Positions 1 through 8,301 of a DNA stretch of 64,000 bases are shown one piece after another. Under the pieces are notes generated by a model that had not been told where the DNA came from, searched no databases, and saw only the letters and a program-made list of their open reading frames with translations. Position 1 is the first letter of the stretch; each line of letters opens with the position of its first letter. Both the position numbers and the translations under genes were made by a program. This stretch comes from Brachybacterium sp042666875 (GTDB lineage Bacteria; Actinomycetota; Actinomycetes; Actinomycetales; Dermabacteraceae): contig NZ_JBHTCX010000012.1 of assembly GCF_042666875.1 (NCBI RefSeq), forward strand, positions 62,001 to 126,000, read 5' to 3'.

Positions 1-313
1 CCATCGCGGTGAGACGGGCAAGCCGTACAGCGCCCGCCAGGACTCTCCGGCGATGAGACTTGCCCGCGGCGCGCTCGCGGACGCCTGGGGGACGGAGGCG
101 GTGGACACCGGACTCGGCGGCTCCATTCCGTTCATCGCCGACCTCCTCGAGGTGTTCCCGCAGGCCGACGTCCTGGTCACCGGTGTCGAGGATCCCGAAT
201 CGCGAGCCCATGGCATCGACGAGTCCCTGCACCTGGACGAGTTCGCCCGGGTGTGCCTCGCCGAAGCGCTGCTGCTGCGCGGCGCCGGTTCCCTCCGCGG
301 CGACGACGCATGA
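1..313 (+). CDS. M20-family metallopeptidase, C-terminal end (partial)
   Basis: The gene enters from the left edge; about 103 in-frame codons are visible, reading from base 2. The end contains GLGGSIPFIADLLEVFPQ, then a TGVEDPESRAHGIDESLHLDEF stretch split by family-typical residues: the His of the RAHGIDE segment and the Glu of DES are what M20 dipeptidases and deacylases use near the second metal and substrate. This matches the C-terminal catalytic lobe of M20 (ArgE/DapE/CPG2-like) zinc peptidases; substrate cannot be told from this fragment. Its stop overlaps the start of the next gene (ATGA), so the two are probably translationally coupled. The N-terminal two thirds are outside the window. 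Confidence 0.8.
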   Translation, partial: HRGETGKPYSARQDSPAMRLARGALADAWGTEAVDTGLGGSIPFIADLLEVFPQADVLVTGVEDPESRAHGIDESLHLDEFARVCLAEALLLRGAGSLRGDDA

Positions 314-591
314 ACGGCTCCGACCGCCGACCCCAGCAGCAGCCGGGCCAGGGCCGGACCACCGTCTCGCCACTGGCCATCCCGCTGCTGTTCGCGGGGC
401 TGATGATCGGCTTCTTCGCGGGATACTTCTTCCTGTGGTGGGGGATCCTCGCCGTCCTCGCCGTCGCCCTGGGCGCGCTGTGGATGGTGCTGGCCGGTCA
501 CAGCCGCGAGGCGGCCGCCTCCGCGATCGGCGGCGTCGCGGTCGGCTACGTGATCCTGCTTCTGCTGGCCGTCTTCCGCGGGGTGCTGTGA
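310..591 (+). CDS. small two-to-three-helix membrane protein, unknown function
   Basis: Ninety-three residues. A polar Gln-rich N-terminus (about 1-20) is followed by hydrophobic segments at about 22-45, 47-63 and 72-92, with the last ending at the C-terminus. The ATG at 310 overlaps the TGA of the upstream peptidase by ATGA, which decides the start; an upstream in-frame extension is Arg-rich and looks like read-through of the peptidase region. No motif identifies a function. High third-position GC and the tight coupling make it a real gene. It is the last gene before a 193-base gap. Confidence 0.65.
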   Translation: MNGSDRRPQQQPGQGRTTVSPLAIPLLFAGLMIGFFAGYFFLWWGILAVLAVALGALWMVLAGHSREAAASAIGGVAVGYVILLLLAVFRGVL

Positions 592-749
592 CGGCGTGCT
601 CGGACGGCTTCTCGCGCAGCGGGTCACGGCGTCCCGAGGACACGGGCACGTCGGTCTCGCGGGGAGGCGGATGCCGCGAGTCCACCGGCGACACGCGGGG
701 TGAGCGGGATCGCCCGCAGCGGGCGGTCCCCTTCCGCGCCGGCGAGGCG

Positions 750-755
750 TACCCT
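750..755 (+). promoter_or_regulatory. -10 box (TACCCT) for the ErpA/IscA-like gene
   Basis: TACCCT fits the actinobacterial TAxxxT -10 form. Transcription would start near 762, giving a leader of about 23 bases that contains the GAGGAGG ribosome binding site just before the ATG at 785. No convincing -35 element is visible. Confidence 0.45.
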
Positions 756-784
756 GGGACCACACGAGCATCGAGGAGGACCTC

Positions 785-1141
785 ATGACCACGACCACCG
801 AGCGCCCCGCCGCGACGCACGGCGTCACCCTCACGTCCGGTGCGGCGGAGAAGGTCTCGACCCTGCTGGAGCAGGAGGGCCGCGACGACCTGCGCCTGCG
901 TATCGCCGTGCAGCCCGGAGGCTGCTCCGGCCTGATCTACCAGCTCTACTTCGACGAGCGCCTGATGGACGACGACCTGGTCGCCGACTTCGAGGGCGTG
1001 GAGGTCATCGTCGACAAGATGAGCTCCCCGTACCTCACCGGTGCGGTGATCGACTTCGCCGACACGATCGAGAAGCAGGGCTTCACGATCGACAACCCCA
1101 ACGCGCAGAGCTCTTGCGCGTGCGGCGACTCCTTCGGCTGA
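785..1141 (+). CDS. erpA: A-type iron-sulfur cluster insertion protein (ErpA/IscA/HesB family)
   Basis: Small carrier that accepts an Fe-S cluster and passes it to client enzymes in the cytoplasm. The 118-residue length is normal. The three conserved cysteines are present: C47 in GGCSGL and C111/C113 in the C-terminal SCACGDSF. A GAGGAGG ribosome binding site sits right before the ATG. In M. tuberculosis the corresponding gene (Rv2204c) also lies just upstream of ctaC, so the position is conserved. Clients plausibly include the Rieske protein and aconitase encoded nearby (inference). A strong intrinsic terminator follows, so it is probably transcribed alone. The symbol erpA is by family; IscA-like would be equally defensible. 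Confidence 0.88.
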   Translation: MTTTTERPAATHGVTLTSGAAEKVSTLLEQEGRDDLRLRIAVQPGGCSGLIYQLYFDERLMDDDLVADFEGVEVIVDKMSSPYLTGAVIDFADTIEKQGFTIDNPNAQSSCACGDSFG

Positions 1142-1197
1142 TCCGCTCTCGCGACCACCCTCAGCAGGGGGTCGCGGCGCTCGGCGCACAGCATGAT

Positions 1198-1244
1198 CGG
1201 GCCCGGCCCGGTGACGATCTCGTCACCTGGTCGGGCCCGTTTTT
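1198..1244 (+). terminator. intrinsic terminator after the ErpA-like gene
   Basis: A 20-bp stem (1198-1217 with 1220-1239, two imperfect pairs) is followed directly by TTTTT at 1240-1244. This is the only hairpin in the window with a proper T-run. Confidence 0.85.
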
Positions 1245-1331
1245 GGTCTCAGCACGGCCGTCTGCGCATCACAGGGCGATGACGGCCCGCCGACGGCGCG
1301 TGCCGGTGAGCAACGCACCCCGCGAAAGCCG

Positions 1332-1337
1332 TATGAT
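1332..1337 (+). promoter_or_regulatory. candidate -10 box (TATGAT) for ctaCDF
   Basis: TATGAT is close to the sigma-A -10 consensus and lies in the ctaC upstream gap. The -35 position (AGCAAC) is poor. Transcription from here would give a ~170-base leader. Confidence 0.4.
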
Positions 1338-1516
1338 GACGACGTGCCGTTATGTGCCGGGCCTGAGCGCGGCACTGCCCGCTCTCCGGAGCGGGCGCGG
1401 CACCGTGGGCAGGTCCCCGCCCACACCAGTACCAGCTCCGCAGTCCGGAACCTGGCTCGCGCATCGCGCGGACCGGCCCCCGAGACACGGAGACGACGAG
1501 CGGAAGGTCATTCCCT

Positions 1517-2434
1517 GTGATCCCCCAGGTCCCCCAGCGCTCACGGCGCGGACGCCGCGTGGCCGCGGCAGGCCTCGCCCTGGCCACCCTGGTCCTCTCC
1601 GGCTGCACGGACGAGCAGCTGCGCGGCTTCTTGCCCGGCTACTCCGACGGCGAGGTCACCAACCAGACCGGCCGGATCACGGACCTGTGGGTCGGTTCCT
1701 GGGTCGTGCTGGTGGCCGTCGGCCTCATCGTGTGGGGTCTGACCATCTGGTGCGCCATCGCCTACCGTCGTCGCAAGAACGAGACGGGCTACCCGATCCA
1801 GCTGCGCTACCACGTGCCGCTGGAGATGATGTTCACCCTGCTCCCGGTGGTCATGGTGCTCACGTTCTTCTACTTCACCTCGCGGGACATCCGGGAGATC
1901 GAGCACCTCGAGGAGAACCCGGACGTCACCGTCCACGTCGTGGCCAAGCAGTGGAGCTGGGACTTCAGCTACCTCGAGGAGGACGTGCACGAGCCCGCCG
2001 GCGTGCAGTCCTTCGCCACCGGTGAGCTGGGCGCGGCCGAGACGCTGCCCGTGCTGTACCTGCCGGTCGATCGCACCGTGGAGTTCCGTCTGGACTCGCG
2101 CGATGTCGCGCACTCCTTCTGGGTCGTCGACTTCCTGTACAAGAAGGACACGCTGCCCGGCTTCACCAACGTCTTCCAGGTGACGCCGACGCGCGAGGGC
2201 ACCTACTTCGGCAAATGCGCGGAGCTGTGCGGCGAGTACCACTCCGACATGCTCTTCAACGTGAAGGTCGTCTCCCAGGAGGAGTACGACGCTCACATGC
2301 AGGAACTGCGCGAGCAGGGCAACACCGGGGAGCTGGGCGTGGACCTGAACCGCAATCAGAAGGAATGGAGCATGCGGGACGAGAACGACGACATCTATCC
2401 CGCACCGCGTGAAGACCAGGAGGCCGAGCAGTGA
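1517..2434 (+). CDS. ctaC: cytochrome c oxidase subunit II
   Basis: Electron-entry subunit of the aa3 oxidase, in the cytoplasmic membrane with its CuA domain outside. The 305-residue protein starts at GTG after AGCGGAAGG. An Arg-rich N-region, a hydrophobic core and the lipobox LSGC (C30) mark a lipoprotein signal. Two membrane helices follow at about 60-85 and 100-122. The CuA ligands are seen as C234, C238, H242 and M245 in KCAELCGEYHSDM, with an upstream His in AHSFW. Its stop overlaps the ctaD start, so the oxidase genes form an operon. In actinobacteria this subunit takes electrons from the diheme QcrC encoded at 8.3-9.1 kb. Confidence 0.97.
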   Translation: MIPQVPQRSRRGRRVAAAGLALATLVLSGCTDEQLRGFLPGYSDGEVTNQTGRITDLWVGSWVVLVAVGLIVWGLTIWCAIAYRRRKNETGYPIQLRYHVPLEMMFTLLPVVMVLTFFYFTSRDIREIEHLEENPDVTVHVVAKQWSWDFSYLEEDVHEPAGVQSFATGELGAAETLPVLYLPVDRTVEFRLDSRDVAHSFWVVDFLYKKDTLPGFTNVFQVTPTREGTYFGKCAELCGEYHSDMLFNVKVVSQEEYDAHMQELREQGNTGELGVDLNRNQKEWSMRDENDDIYPAPREDQEAEQ

Positions 2435-4146
2435 GCGCGCAGACCCCGGTGAGCAGCCCGCAGACGACTGCTCCGGAGCGGTTCGAGCCGGTGGGTTCCA
2501 CCAGCCTCGGCAAGCGGATGTTCAATCTGCTGACCACGACCGATCACAAGCTGATCGGCATGATGTACCTCGGAATGGGCTTCGCCTTCTTCGGATTCGC
2601 GGGCATCCTCGCGCTGATGATGCGTACCGAGCTGTGGGAGCCCGGTCTGCAGGTGGTGGTCTCCAAGGACCAGTACAACCAGCTGTTCACCATGCACGGC
2701 ACGCTGATGCTGCTGATGTTCGGCACGCCGCTGTTCAACGGCTTCGCCAACTATCTGATGCCGCTGCAGATCGGTGCGGTGGACATGGCGTTCCCGCGCC
2801 TGAACATGTTCGCCTTCTGGGTCACGCTGTTCGGCTCGCTCATCGTCGTCGCCGGCTTCCTCACCCCGCAGGGCGCGGCGTCCTTCGGCTGGTTCGCCTA
2901 CGCACCGCTGTCGGACACCACGTTCACCCCCGGCCTGGGTGGTGATCTGTGGGTCTTCGGCCTGGCCTTGCAGGGCTTCGGGACGATTCTCGGCTCGGTC
3001 AACTTCATCACCACGATCCTGTGCATGCGCATGCCCGGTATGACGATGTTCCGGATGCCGATCTTCACCTGGAACACGCTGATCACCGCGGTTCTGGTGC
3101 TGATGGCCTTCCCGCCGCTGGCTTCGGCACTGCTGGCTCTGGGCGCGGATCGCCGTTTCGATGCGCAGATCTTCGACGCCGCGAACGGCGGCCCGATCCT
3201 CTGGCAGCACCTGTTCTGGTTCTTCGGCCACCCCGAGGTCTACGTGCTCGCGCTGCCCTTCTTCGGTATCGCCTCCGAGATCATCCCGGCGTTCTCGCGC
3301 AAGCCGATCTTCGGGTACAAGACCCTGGTGGGCGCCACGATCGCCATCGCCGCTCTCTCGGTCACCGTGTGGGCGCACCACATGTACACCACCGGCGCGG
3401 TGATGCTGGACTTCTTCGCCTTCATGACGATGCTGATCGCCGTGCCGACGGGCGTGAAGTTCTTCAACTGGATCGGCACGATGTGGAGGGGATCGCTCAC
3501 CTTCGAGACCCCGATGCTGTTCACCCTCGGGTTCCTCACCACCTTCATCTTCGGCGGCCTGACGGGCATCATCCTGTCCTCGCCGGTCCTGGACTTCCAC
3601 CTCTCCGACACGTACTTCGTGGTCGCTCACTTCCACTACGTGATGGCCGGGACCGTGGTGTTCGAGATGTTCGCCGGGTTCTACTTCTGGTGGCCGAAGA
3701 TGACGGGCTACAAGCTCGATGAGGGACTGGGCAAGATCCACTTCTGGCTCATCACCATCGGCTTCCACCTCACGTTCCTGGTCCAGCACTGGCTGGGCGT
3801 CGAGGGCGCTCCCCGGCGGTACGTGAACTACCTGGCCGAGGACAACTTCGGCTGGCTGAACCAGGTCTCCACGGTCGGTGCCTTCATCATGGGCATCTCG
3901 ACGCTGCCCTTCCTGCTGAACGTGGTCCTCACCCGTATCCGTGACGAGAAGATCCTGGTCGACGACCCGTGGGGCTTCGGAGCGTCGCTCGAGTGGGCGA
4001 CGTCCTGCCCGCCGCCCCGGCACAACTTCGAGTCCCTGCCCCGCATCCGGTCCGAGCGTCCGGCCTTCGATCTCCATCATCCGGAGGTCGGAATCCAGGA
4101 CCACATGACGGACCAGGAGCCCGCCGAGAACCCGAGGACGAACTGA
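2431..4146 (+). CDS. ctaD: cytochrome c oxidase subunit I (aa3 type)
   Basis: Catalytic heme-copper subunit that reduces oxygen to water and pumps protons; about twelve membrane helices in 571 residues, the usual length. Key motifs are visible: the helix-VI copper/tyrosine segment WQHLFWFFGHPEVYVL near residue 260, the HHMYTTG copper histidines, and the helix-X heme ligands in HFHYVMAG. The GTG start overlaps the ctaC stop (GTGA). The C-terminus is polar and ends with a Glu/Asn-rich tail. It is the second gene of the ctaC-ctaD-ctaF operon. Its heme A needs CtaA, encoded at 57 kb. Confidence 0.98.
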   Translation: MSAQTPVSSPQTTAPERFEPVGSTSLGKRMFNLLTTTDHKLIGMMYLGMGFAFFGFAGILALMMRTELWEPGLQVVVSKDQYNQLFTMHGTLMLLMFGTPLFNGFANYLMPLQIGAVDMAFPRLNMFAFWVTLFGSLIVVAGFLTPQGAASFGWFAYAPLSDTTFTPGLGGDLWVFGLALQGFGTILGSVNFITTILCMRMPGMTMFRMPIFTWNTLITAVLVLMAFPPLASALLALGADRRFDAQIFDAANGGPILWQHLFWFFGHPEVYVLALPFFGIASEIIPAFSRKPIFGYKTLVGATIAIAALSVTVWAHHMYTTGAVMLDFFAFMTMLIAVPTGVKFFNWIGTMWRGSLTFETPMLFTLGFLTTFIFGGLTGIILSSPVLDFHLSDTYFVVAHFHYVMAGTVVFEMFAGFYFWWPKMTGYKLDEGLGKIHFWLITIGFHLTFLVQHWLGVEGAPRRYVNYLAEDNFGWLNQVSTVGAFIMGISTLPFLLNVVLTRIRDEKILVDDPWGFGASLEWATSCPPPRHNFESLPRIRSERPAFDLHHPEVGIQDHMTDQEPAENPRTN

Positions 4147-4147
4147 C

Positions 4148-4564
4148 ATGCGAGCCGTAGCACAAATCTTCTGGATCCTGGGTGTCTTCATCCTGCTCTC
4201 CGCCATCGCCTACGGCTTCCTGACGGGTGCCTTCCAGCGATGGGGTGTCGAGACCGCCGGGTTCCCCGCCCTGCTGGCCGCGGCCGGGCTCTCCTTCATG
4301 ATCGCGATGTTCGCGTCCCTGACCGGGCGCAAGCACAGCCTCGGAGCCTCGGACGACCTGGATGGTGAGGTGGCCGAGGAGCCCGGCGTCCAGGGCAGCT
4401 TCTCGCCGTACAGCTGGGCGCCGCTGTGGGCCGCGATCGGTGGAGGCCTGTGCTTCCTCGGCGTGGCCGCCGGCTGGTGGATCTTCGCCTTCGGCGTCCT
4501 CTTCGGCATCTACGGCGTGCTGAGCTGGGTGCTGGAATACTCCGTGGGCCAGCACGCGCACTGA
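4148..4564 (+). CDS. ctaF: cytochrome c oxidase subunit IV, actinobacterial type
   Basis: Small structural subunit specific to actinobacterial aa3 oxidases. The 138 residues carry four hydrophobic segments at about 5-25, 38-58, 92-112 and 113-130, with an acidic loop (SDDLDGEVAEEPG) between helices two and three. It begins one base after the ctaD stop, so it is translationally coupled, and it closes the operon before a hairpin terminator at 4624-4660. Confidence 0.93.
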   Translation: MRAVAQIFWILGVFILLSAIAYGFLTGAFQRWGVETAGFPALLAAAGLSFMIAMFASLTGRKHSLGASDDLDGEVAEEPGVQGSFSPYSWAPLWAAIGGGLCFLGVAAGWWIFAFGVLFGIYGVLSWVLEYSVGQHAH

Positions 4565-4623
4565 GGTCTACCGACCCTCCTGCCGAGATGTCGCCCTTCG
4601 CCCTGACCGGGGAAGGGTGCCGC

Positions 4624-4660
4624 GAAGGCCCCGCATCGATCCGTTCGATGCGGGGCCTTC
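4624..4660 (+). terminator. hairpin terminator after ctaF
   Basis: Perfect 16-bp stem (GAAGGCCCCGCATCGA with its complement) around a short loop; no T-run, which is common in high-GC actinobacteria. It ends the oxidase operon. Confidence 0.7.
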
Positions 4661-5066
4661 AGCATGCAATGTCGCGATCGCTGAGCTCTCGTAGCCGGAT
4701 GCGGCGCAGTGGCGGCACTGCGAACGGGATCCCCACACCTCCCCGAACCCGCGAGCCCCAGGGCCTCCACGGCTCCCGCGAGGCCCACGAGCCCTCCCGC
4801 GTCCCGCGGGCCGCACCGCCGCCCTCGGGACGCTCCGTGGGCGGAGCCAGGAGGAGCGACCGGTTCTGGCTTCGCAGGCGGACAACTCACGCAGTACCGT
4901 TGACCAGCACTATAACGCTGTAGCGCAACGGACAGCGGTATTGCGCTGTATGGACCGGCCCGGTTCCTGGGGCGTGAGACGCTGCGGGTGCTAGCGTGTC
5001 GACACGAGCCGTTGCACCGAGCTCAGCGCCCGAGCACCGGCACCGACGACGGACCAGGAGGCGTTC
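4661..5066 (+). other. intergenic gap with a palindrome-rich segment
   Basis: No convincing gene in about 400 bases. The right part (4897-4950) is locally AT-richer and holds interlocking inverted and direct repeats, described separately. The rest is GC-rich with no structure I can interpret. Confidence 0.5.
4897..4950 (+). promoter_or_regulatory. candidate operator cluster upstream of the 91-residue protein gene
   Basis: Within 54 bases: CCGTTG (4897-4902) is inverted as CAACGG (4926-4931); AGCGCAA (4922-4928) is inverted as TTGCGCT (4941-4947); CGCTGTA occurs at 4916-4922 and 4944-4950, with ACAGCG in reverse at 4932-4937. A plausible repressor site; the regulator is unknown. Confidence 0.35.
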
Positions 5067-5342
5067 ATGATGATCGGCGATGGAGCAGATCTTGTCGGCC
5101 GCGCCGAGCGCGAAGTCCGCGGCATCTTCGCGGACGAGGGTGCCCTCGAGCGAGCGGTCGCCTGGGCATCGGAGGTGCTCGCCAAGGACGGTATCGACCC
5201 GTCGGCCCAGCAGTTCCGGGCGATGCGGTCCTTGTGCCGCGCGGAGCGGCGGCTCAGCCTGACCGGTGCTCGCTATCTCGTCAACGCCACCTCCGGCCGG
5301 GGGAACCGTCGCGCGGCTCCACGCAGCCCGATTCTCGAGTAG
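5067..5342 (+). CDS. small cytoplasmic protein, unknown function
   Basis: Ninety-one residues with no membrane segment or signal. The first 60 residues read as alternating amphipathic helices (AEREVRGIFADEGALERAVAW), the C-terminus is basic. AGGAGG lies seven bases before the ATG, and third positions are strongly G/C, so it should be a real gene. I do not recognise the family. It stands alone between the ctaF terminator and a very strong convergent hairpin, with a repeat-rich upstream region that suggests its own regulation. Confidence 0.6.
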   Translation: MMIGDGADLVGRAEREVRGIFADEGALERAVAWASEVLAKDGIDPSAQQFRAMRSLCRAERRLSLTGARYLVNATSGRGNRRAAPRSPILE

Positions 5343-5459
5343 GATCCGGCGGCTCGTGACCCGGTCCTCGGCGAAGAGCCCGCGGGGTGCGCGGCGCCCG
5401 AGCCCTCCGAACGGGCTCTCCGCCTCCGGACCATATAGCTGTGCCGACACCTGCCGGCA

Positions 5460-5506
5460 GCATCATGAAGGGCCCCGGGAAACGTTCCCGGGGCCCTTCA
5501 TGATGC
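5460..5506. terminator. bidirectional hairpin terminator, 22-bp perfect stem
   Basis: Arms 5460-5481 and 5485-5506 are exactly complementary around the three-base loop ACG. It lies between the convergent 91-residue protein gene and qcrB and could terminate both. Confidence 0.75.
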
Positions 5507-5525
5507 TCAGCGAGGCGTCAGCGGA

Positions 5526-7211
5526 TCATCCTGCGTGATGCTGCTTCTCTGCCGGCGTGCGGTAGTCGCCGCCGGTGGCCTCGTCGATCTTGTGCTTCTC
5601 ATGGTGCGAGTGCTCGAGGGCCTCACGCAGCTCGGCCGGGGTGACCGGCTCGATCTGATCCTTGAAGAAGAAGCTCGTCGCCTTGGCCCGGAGCGAGGAG
5701 ACACCCTTGCCGGCCTTGAGCGGCCGATAGTCGTCGTGCTGGACGAGGACCCAGCGGTCGTACTCGCTGAGCGGCTCGTGGATCTCCAGCATCTCGCCGC
5801 CCTCGGTGCGCACCACCCGAGAGGTCTCGCGGCCGTGCAGAGCCAGCTCACGCTTCTGTCGCTGGAGCGAGAGGCACAGCCTCTTGGTGATGAAGAAGCA
5901 CAGGAAGGGCGCGACGAAGATGGCGATCCGGAACGCCCAGGTGAGGTCGTTGATCGACAGTTGCAGTGCGAAGGCGATGAGGTCGTTCGTCGCCGCCAGC
6001 GCCAGGATCAGATAGACGCTGATCCACGCGACTCCGAGCCCCGTGCGCACCGGCGCGTTGTACGGGAGGTCATTGAGGTGGTGCTCGCGGTCATCGCCGG
6101 TGACCCAGTTCTCGATGAAGGGGTACAGCATCAGAACGGCCAGCAGCAGCCCGTAGACCACCATCGGGATAAGGATGTTCAGCGACACCGCATACCCGAA
6201 GATCGTGAACTCCCACCCGGGGATCAGGCGCAGGCCGCCGTCGGTCCACAGCATGTACCAGTCGGGCTGGGAACCCGCGGAGACGGGGGAGGGGTCGTAC
6301 GGCCCGTAGACCCAGATGGCGTTGATGGCGGTGGTGGCCGAGATCAGCGTGATGATGCCGAAGACCAGGAAGAAGAAGCCGCCGGCCTTCGCGGCGTAGA
6401 CCGGGAACACCGGGAACCCGACGACATTGCGCTCGGTGCGGCCGGGCCCGGGGTACTGGGTGTGCTTGTGCAGCACCAGCAGCACCATATGGATCGCGAT
6501 CAGTCCCAGGATCATCGCCGGGATGAGCAGGATGTGGATCGTGAACAGGCGCGGGATGATGTCGGTTCCGGGGAACTCTCCGCCGAACAGCAGCATCGAG
6601 AGATACGTGCCGATGACAGGGATGCCCTTCATGAGCCCATCGACCACGCGCAGACCGTTGCCCGAGAGCACGTCGTCCGGCAGGGAGTAGCCGGAGAAGC
6701 CGGCGGCCATGCCGAGGACCATCAGCAGGAACCCGACGACCCAGTTCAGCTCGCGGGGCTTGCGGAAGGCACCGGTGAAGAACACGCGGAACATGTGCAC
6801 GAAGATCGCGACCATGAACACCAGTGCAGCCCAGTGGTGCATCTGGCGGAACAGCAGGCCCCCGCGGACCTCGAACGAGATCTCCATGGTCGACTCGAAC
6901 GCGCGGGACATGTGCGCGCCCTGCAGCGCCTCGTACGGACCGGCGTACGTGACCTCCTCCATGGAGGGGTCGAAGAACATGGTCAGGAACGTTCCCGAGA
7001 TCAGCAGGATGACGAAGCTGTACAGCGCCACCTCGCCGAACATGAACGACCAGTGGTCCGGGAAGATCTTGCGCGCGATGAAGCGGACGAAGCCGCCCCC
7101 GGCGACGCGCTGGTCGAGCCAGTCCGCACCGATCGCGCCGAGCTTGTACGCACGGCCGTCGGGATCGAAGTCGGAGGTCTGCTTCTGGGGAGTGGGAGTC
7201 GTGGTCGTCAC
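5526..7211 (-). CDS. qcrB: cytochrome bc1 complex cytochrome b subunit
   Basis: Membrane core of complex III, oxidising menaquinol with hemes bL and bH. The 561-residue protein has eight or more helices and the long C-terminal extension of actinobacterial QcrB. Heme-ligand histidines fall in helices B and D (QMHHWAALVF and the TIHILLIPA region), and a PDW-type quinol-site loop (SQPDWYMLW) is present. The His-rich C-terminus (HSHHEKHK, QHH) is soluble. It is the last gene of ctaE-qcrC-qcrA-qcrB, starting four bases after the qcrA stop, and ends at a 22-bp hairpin. Confidence 0.97.
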   Translation of the reverse strand: MTTTTPTPQKQTSDFDPDGRAYKLGAIGADWLDQRVAGGGFVRFIARKIFPDHWSFMFGEVALYSFVILLISGTFLTMFFDPSMEEVTYAGPYEALQGAHMSRAFESTMEISFEVRGGLLFRQMHHWAALVFMVAIFVHMFRVFFTGAFRKPRELNWVVGFLLMVLGMAAGFSGYSLPDDVLSGNGLRVVDGLMKGIPVIGTYLSMLLFGGEFPGTDIIPRLFTIHILLIPAMILGLIAIHMVLLVLHKHTQYPGPGRTERNVVGFPVFPVYAAKAGGFFFLVFGIITLISATTAINAIWVYGPYDPSPVSAGSQPDWYMLWTDGGLRLIPGWEFTIFGYAVSLNILIPMVVYGLLLAVLMLYPFIENWVTGDDREHHLNDLPYNAPVRTGLGVAWISVYLILALAATNDLIAFALQLSINDLTWAFRIAIFVAPFLCFFITKRLCLSLQRQKRELALHGRETSRVVRTEGGEMLEIHEPLSEYDRWVLVQHDDYRPLKAGKGVSSLRAKATSFFFKDQIEPVTPAELREALEHSHHEKHKIDEATGGDYRTPAEKQHHAG

Positions 7212-7215
7212 GTGA

Positions 7216-8301
7216 TCACTTGTCCTTGTGGATGTCCCAGAAGCTGGGACCGATCGGCTCGGGGAAGTCGCCGCTGGCCACCAGGTAGCCCTCGTCGTCG
7301 ACCTCGATCGGGAGCTGGGGCAGCGGGCGGTGCGCGGGGCCGAAGATCACCTTGGCGCCGTCGGTGACGTCGAAGGTGGACTGATGGCACGGGCACAGCA
7401 TGTGGTGCGTCTGCTGCTCGTACAGCGCGACGGGGCAGCCCACGTGGGTGCAGATCTTCGAGAAGGCCAGGATGCCCTCGACCCCGTTCTTCATGCTCTC
7501 CTCGTTCTGGGCGAGCTTCGGGTCGATGCGCACGATGACGGCGGCCGCCTTCGCGCGCTCCTCGAGGAAATCGGGCGTCTCCTCCGTCAGGCCCTCAGGC
7601 ATGACGTGGAAGATCGAGTTCATCGCGACGTCGGCCAGCCGGATCGGCGTGCCGTCGTGGTCACGGGCCAGGCGCTGGCCCGGGTGCTCGCCCCAGAAGG
7701 TGTGGTGGAGCTTGTTCCCCGGCAGCGGGCCGAGGGTGGACAGCGGAGCGAGGACCGCGACCGGCAGAGCGGCCATGGCGGCGACCATGGCGGTGACGAT
7801 GACCGGGCGACGCCCGATGCCGGATTCGTTCAGCCCGTCGGTGATGATTCCGGCGGCGACCTCGCGGGTCTCCTCGGATCCGCGGATCGCGTGGCGCTCC
7901 TCGACCATCTCCTCATCGGGCATCAGGGTCTTGGCCCAGTGCACAGCCGCGGCGCCGATGAAGAACACGGCGATCGCGAGGCCGAGCCCGGTGATCAGGT
8001 TCGACCACCACAGCGCCTCCGGGCTCGCCTGCGCGGCGAAGAGGTTCGTGCCGGTCGGGGTCACCACGAAATACGCGGCGATGAAGATCGCGGTGCCCAG
8101 CACGGACAGCAGGAACATCCCGGCGACGAGACGCTCGGCGCGCTTGGCGGCGGCGGGGGACTCGTCGGCCTGTCGATGGACGTGCGGCGGCAGGCCCGGG
8201 TTCGGGAATCCTCCGCCCTCCTTCGGAGCGACAGCGCTGGCTCCGCGGGCGTGGGAGTCGGGGGAGGCCCCGTCGTGGTCGTGATTCATGCTCGCATTCA
8301 C
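7216..8301 (-). CDS. qcrA: Rieske iron-sulfur subunit of the bc1 complex
   Basis: Carries the 2Fe-2S cluster that takes the first electron from menaquinol. The two cluster boxes CTHVGC and CPCHQS are present near residues 285-310, supplying two Cys and two His ligands plus the disulfide cysteines. Actinobacterial QcrA has three N-terminal helices; hydrophobic stretches at about 55-75, 95-115 and 165-190 fit. I place the start at the GTG at 8301, which overlaps the qcrC stop (GTGA) and gives 361 residues; an ATG four codons on (8289) is the alternative. The cluster probably arrives through the assembly systems encoded at both ends of the window (inference). Confidence 0.95.
   Translation of the reverse strand: MNASMNHDHDGASPDSHARGASAVAPKEGGGFPNPGLPPHVHRQADESPAAAKRAERLVAGMFLLSVLGTAIFIAAYFVVTPTGTNLFAAQASPEALWWSNLITGLGLAIAVFFIGAAAVHWAKTLMPDEEMVEERHAIRGSEETREVAAGIITDGLNESGIGRRPVIVTAMVAAMAALPVAVLAPLSTLGPLPGNKLHHTFWGEHPGQRLARDHDGTPIRLADVAMNSIFHVMPEGLTEETPDFLEERAKAAAVIVRIDPKLAQNEESMKNGVEGILAFSKICTHVGCPVALYEQQTHHMLCPCHQSTFDVTDGAKVIFGPAHRPLPQLPIEVDDEGYLVASGDFPEPIGPSFWDIHKDK

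Larger units (their letters stand above)
1142..1516 (+). other. intergenic region with terminator and structured ctaC leader
   Basis: No credible gene. It holds the terminator of the ErpA-like gene (1198-1244), a TATGAT -10 box at 1332-1337, and a GC-rich leader of about 170 bases before ctaC. The leader contains a perfect 8-bp hairpin with a TCCG loop at 1377-1396. Confidence 0.6.

Noticed and set aside
2395..4206. 603-codon minus-strand frame opposite ctaD
   Set aside because: Arg/Glu/Gln/His-rich antisense artefact; ctaD is complete on the other strand.
4900..4916. TTGACC followed by TATAAC as a promoter
   Set aside because: The two hexamers are only five bases apart, far from the required 16-18.
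5535..7367. 610-codon plus-strand frame opposite qcrB
   Set aside because: Same kind of antisense artefact, no domain recognisable.
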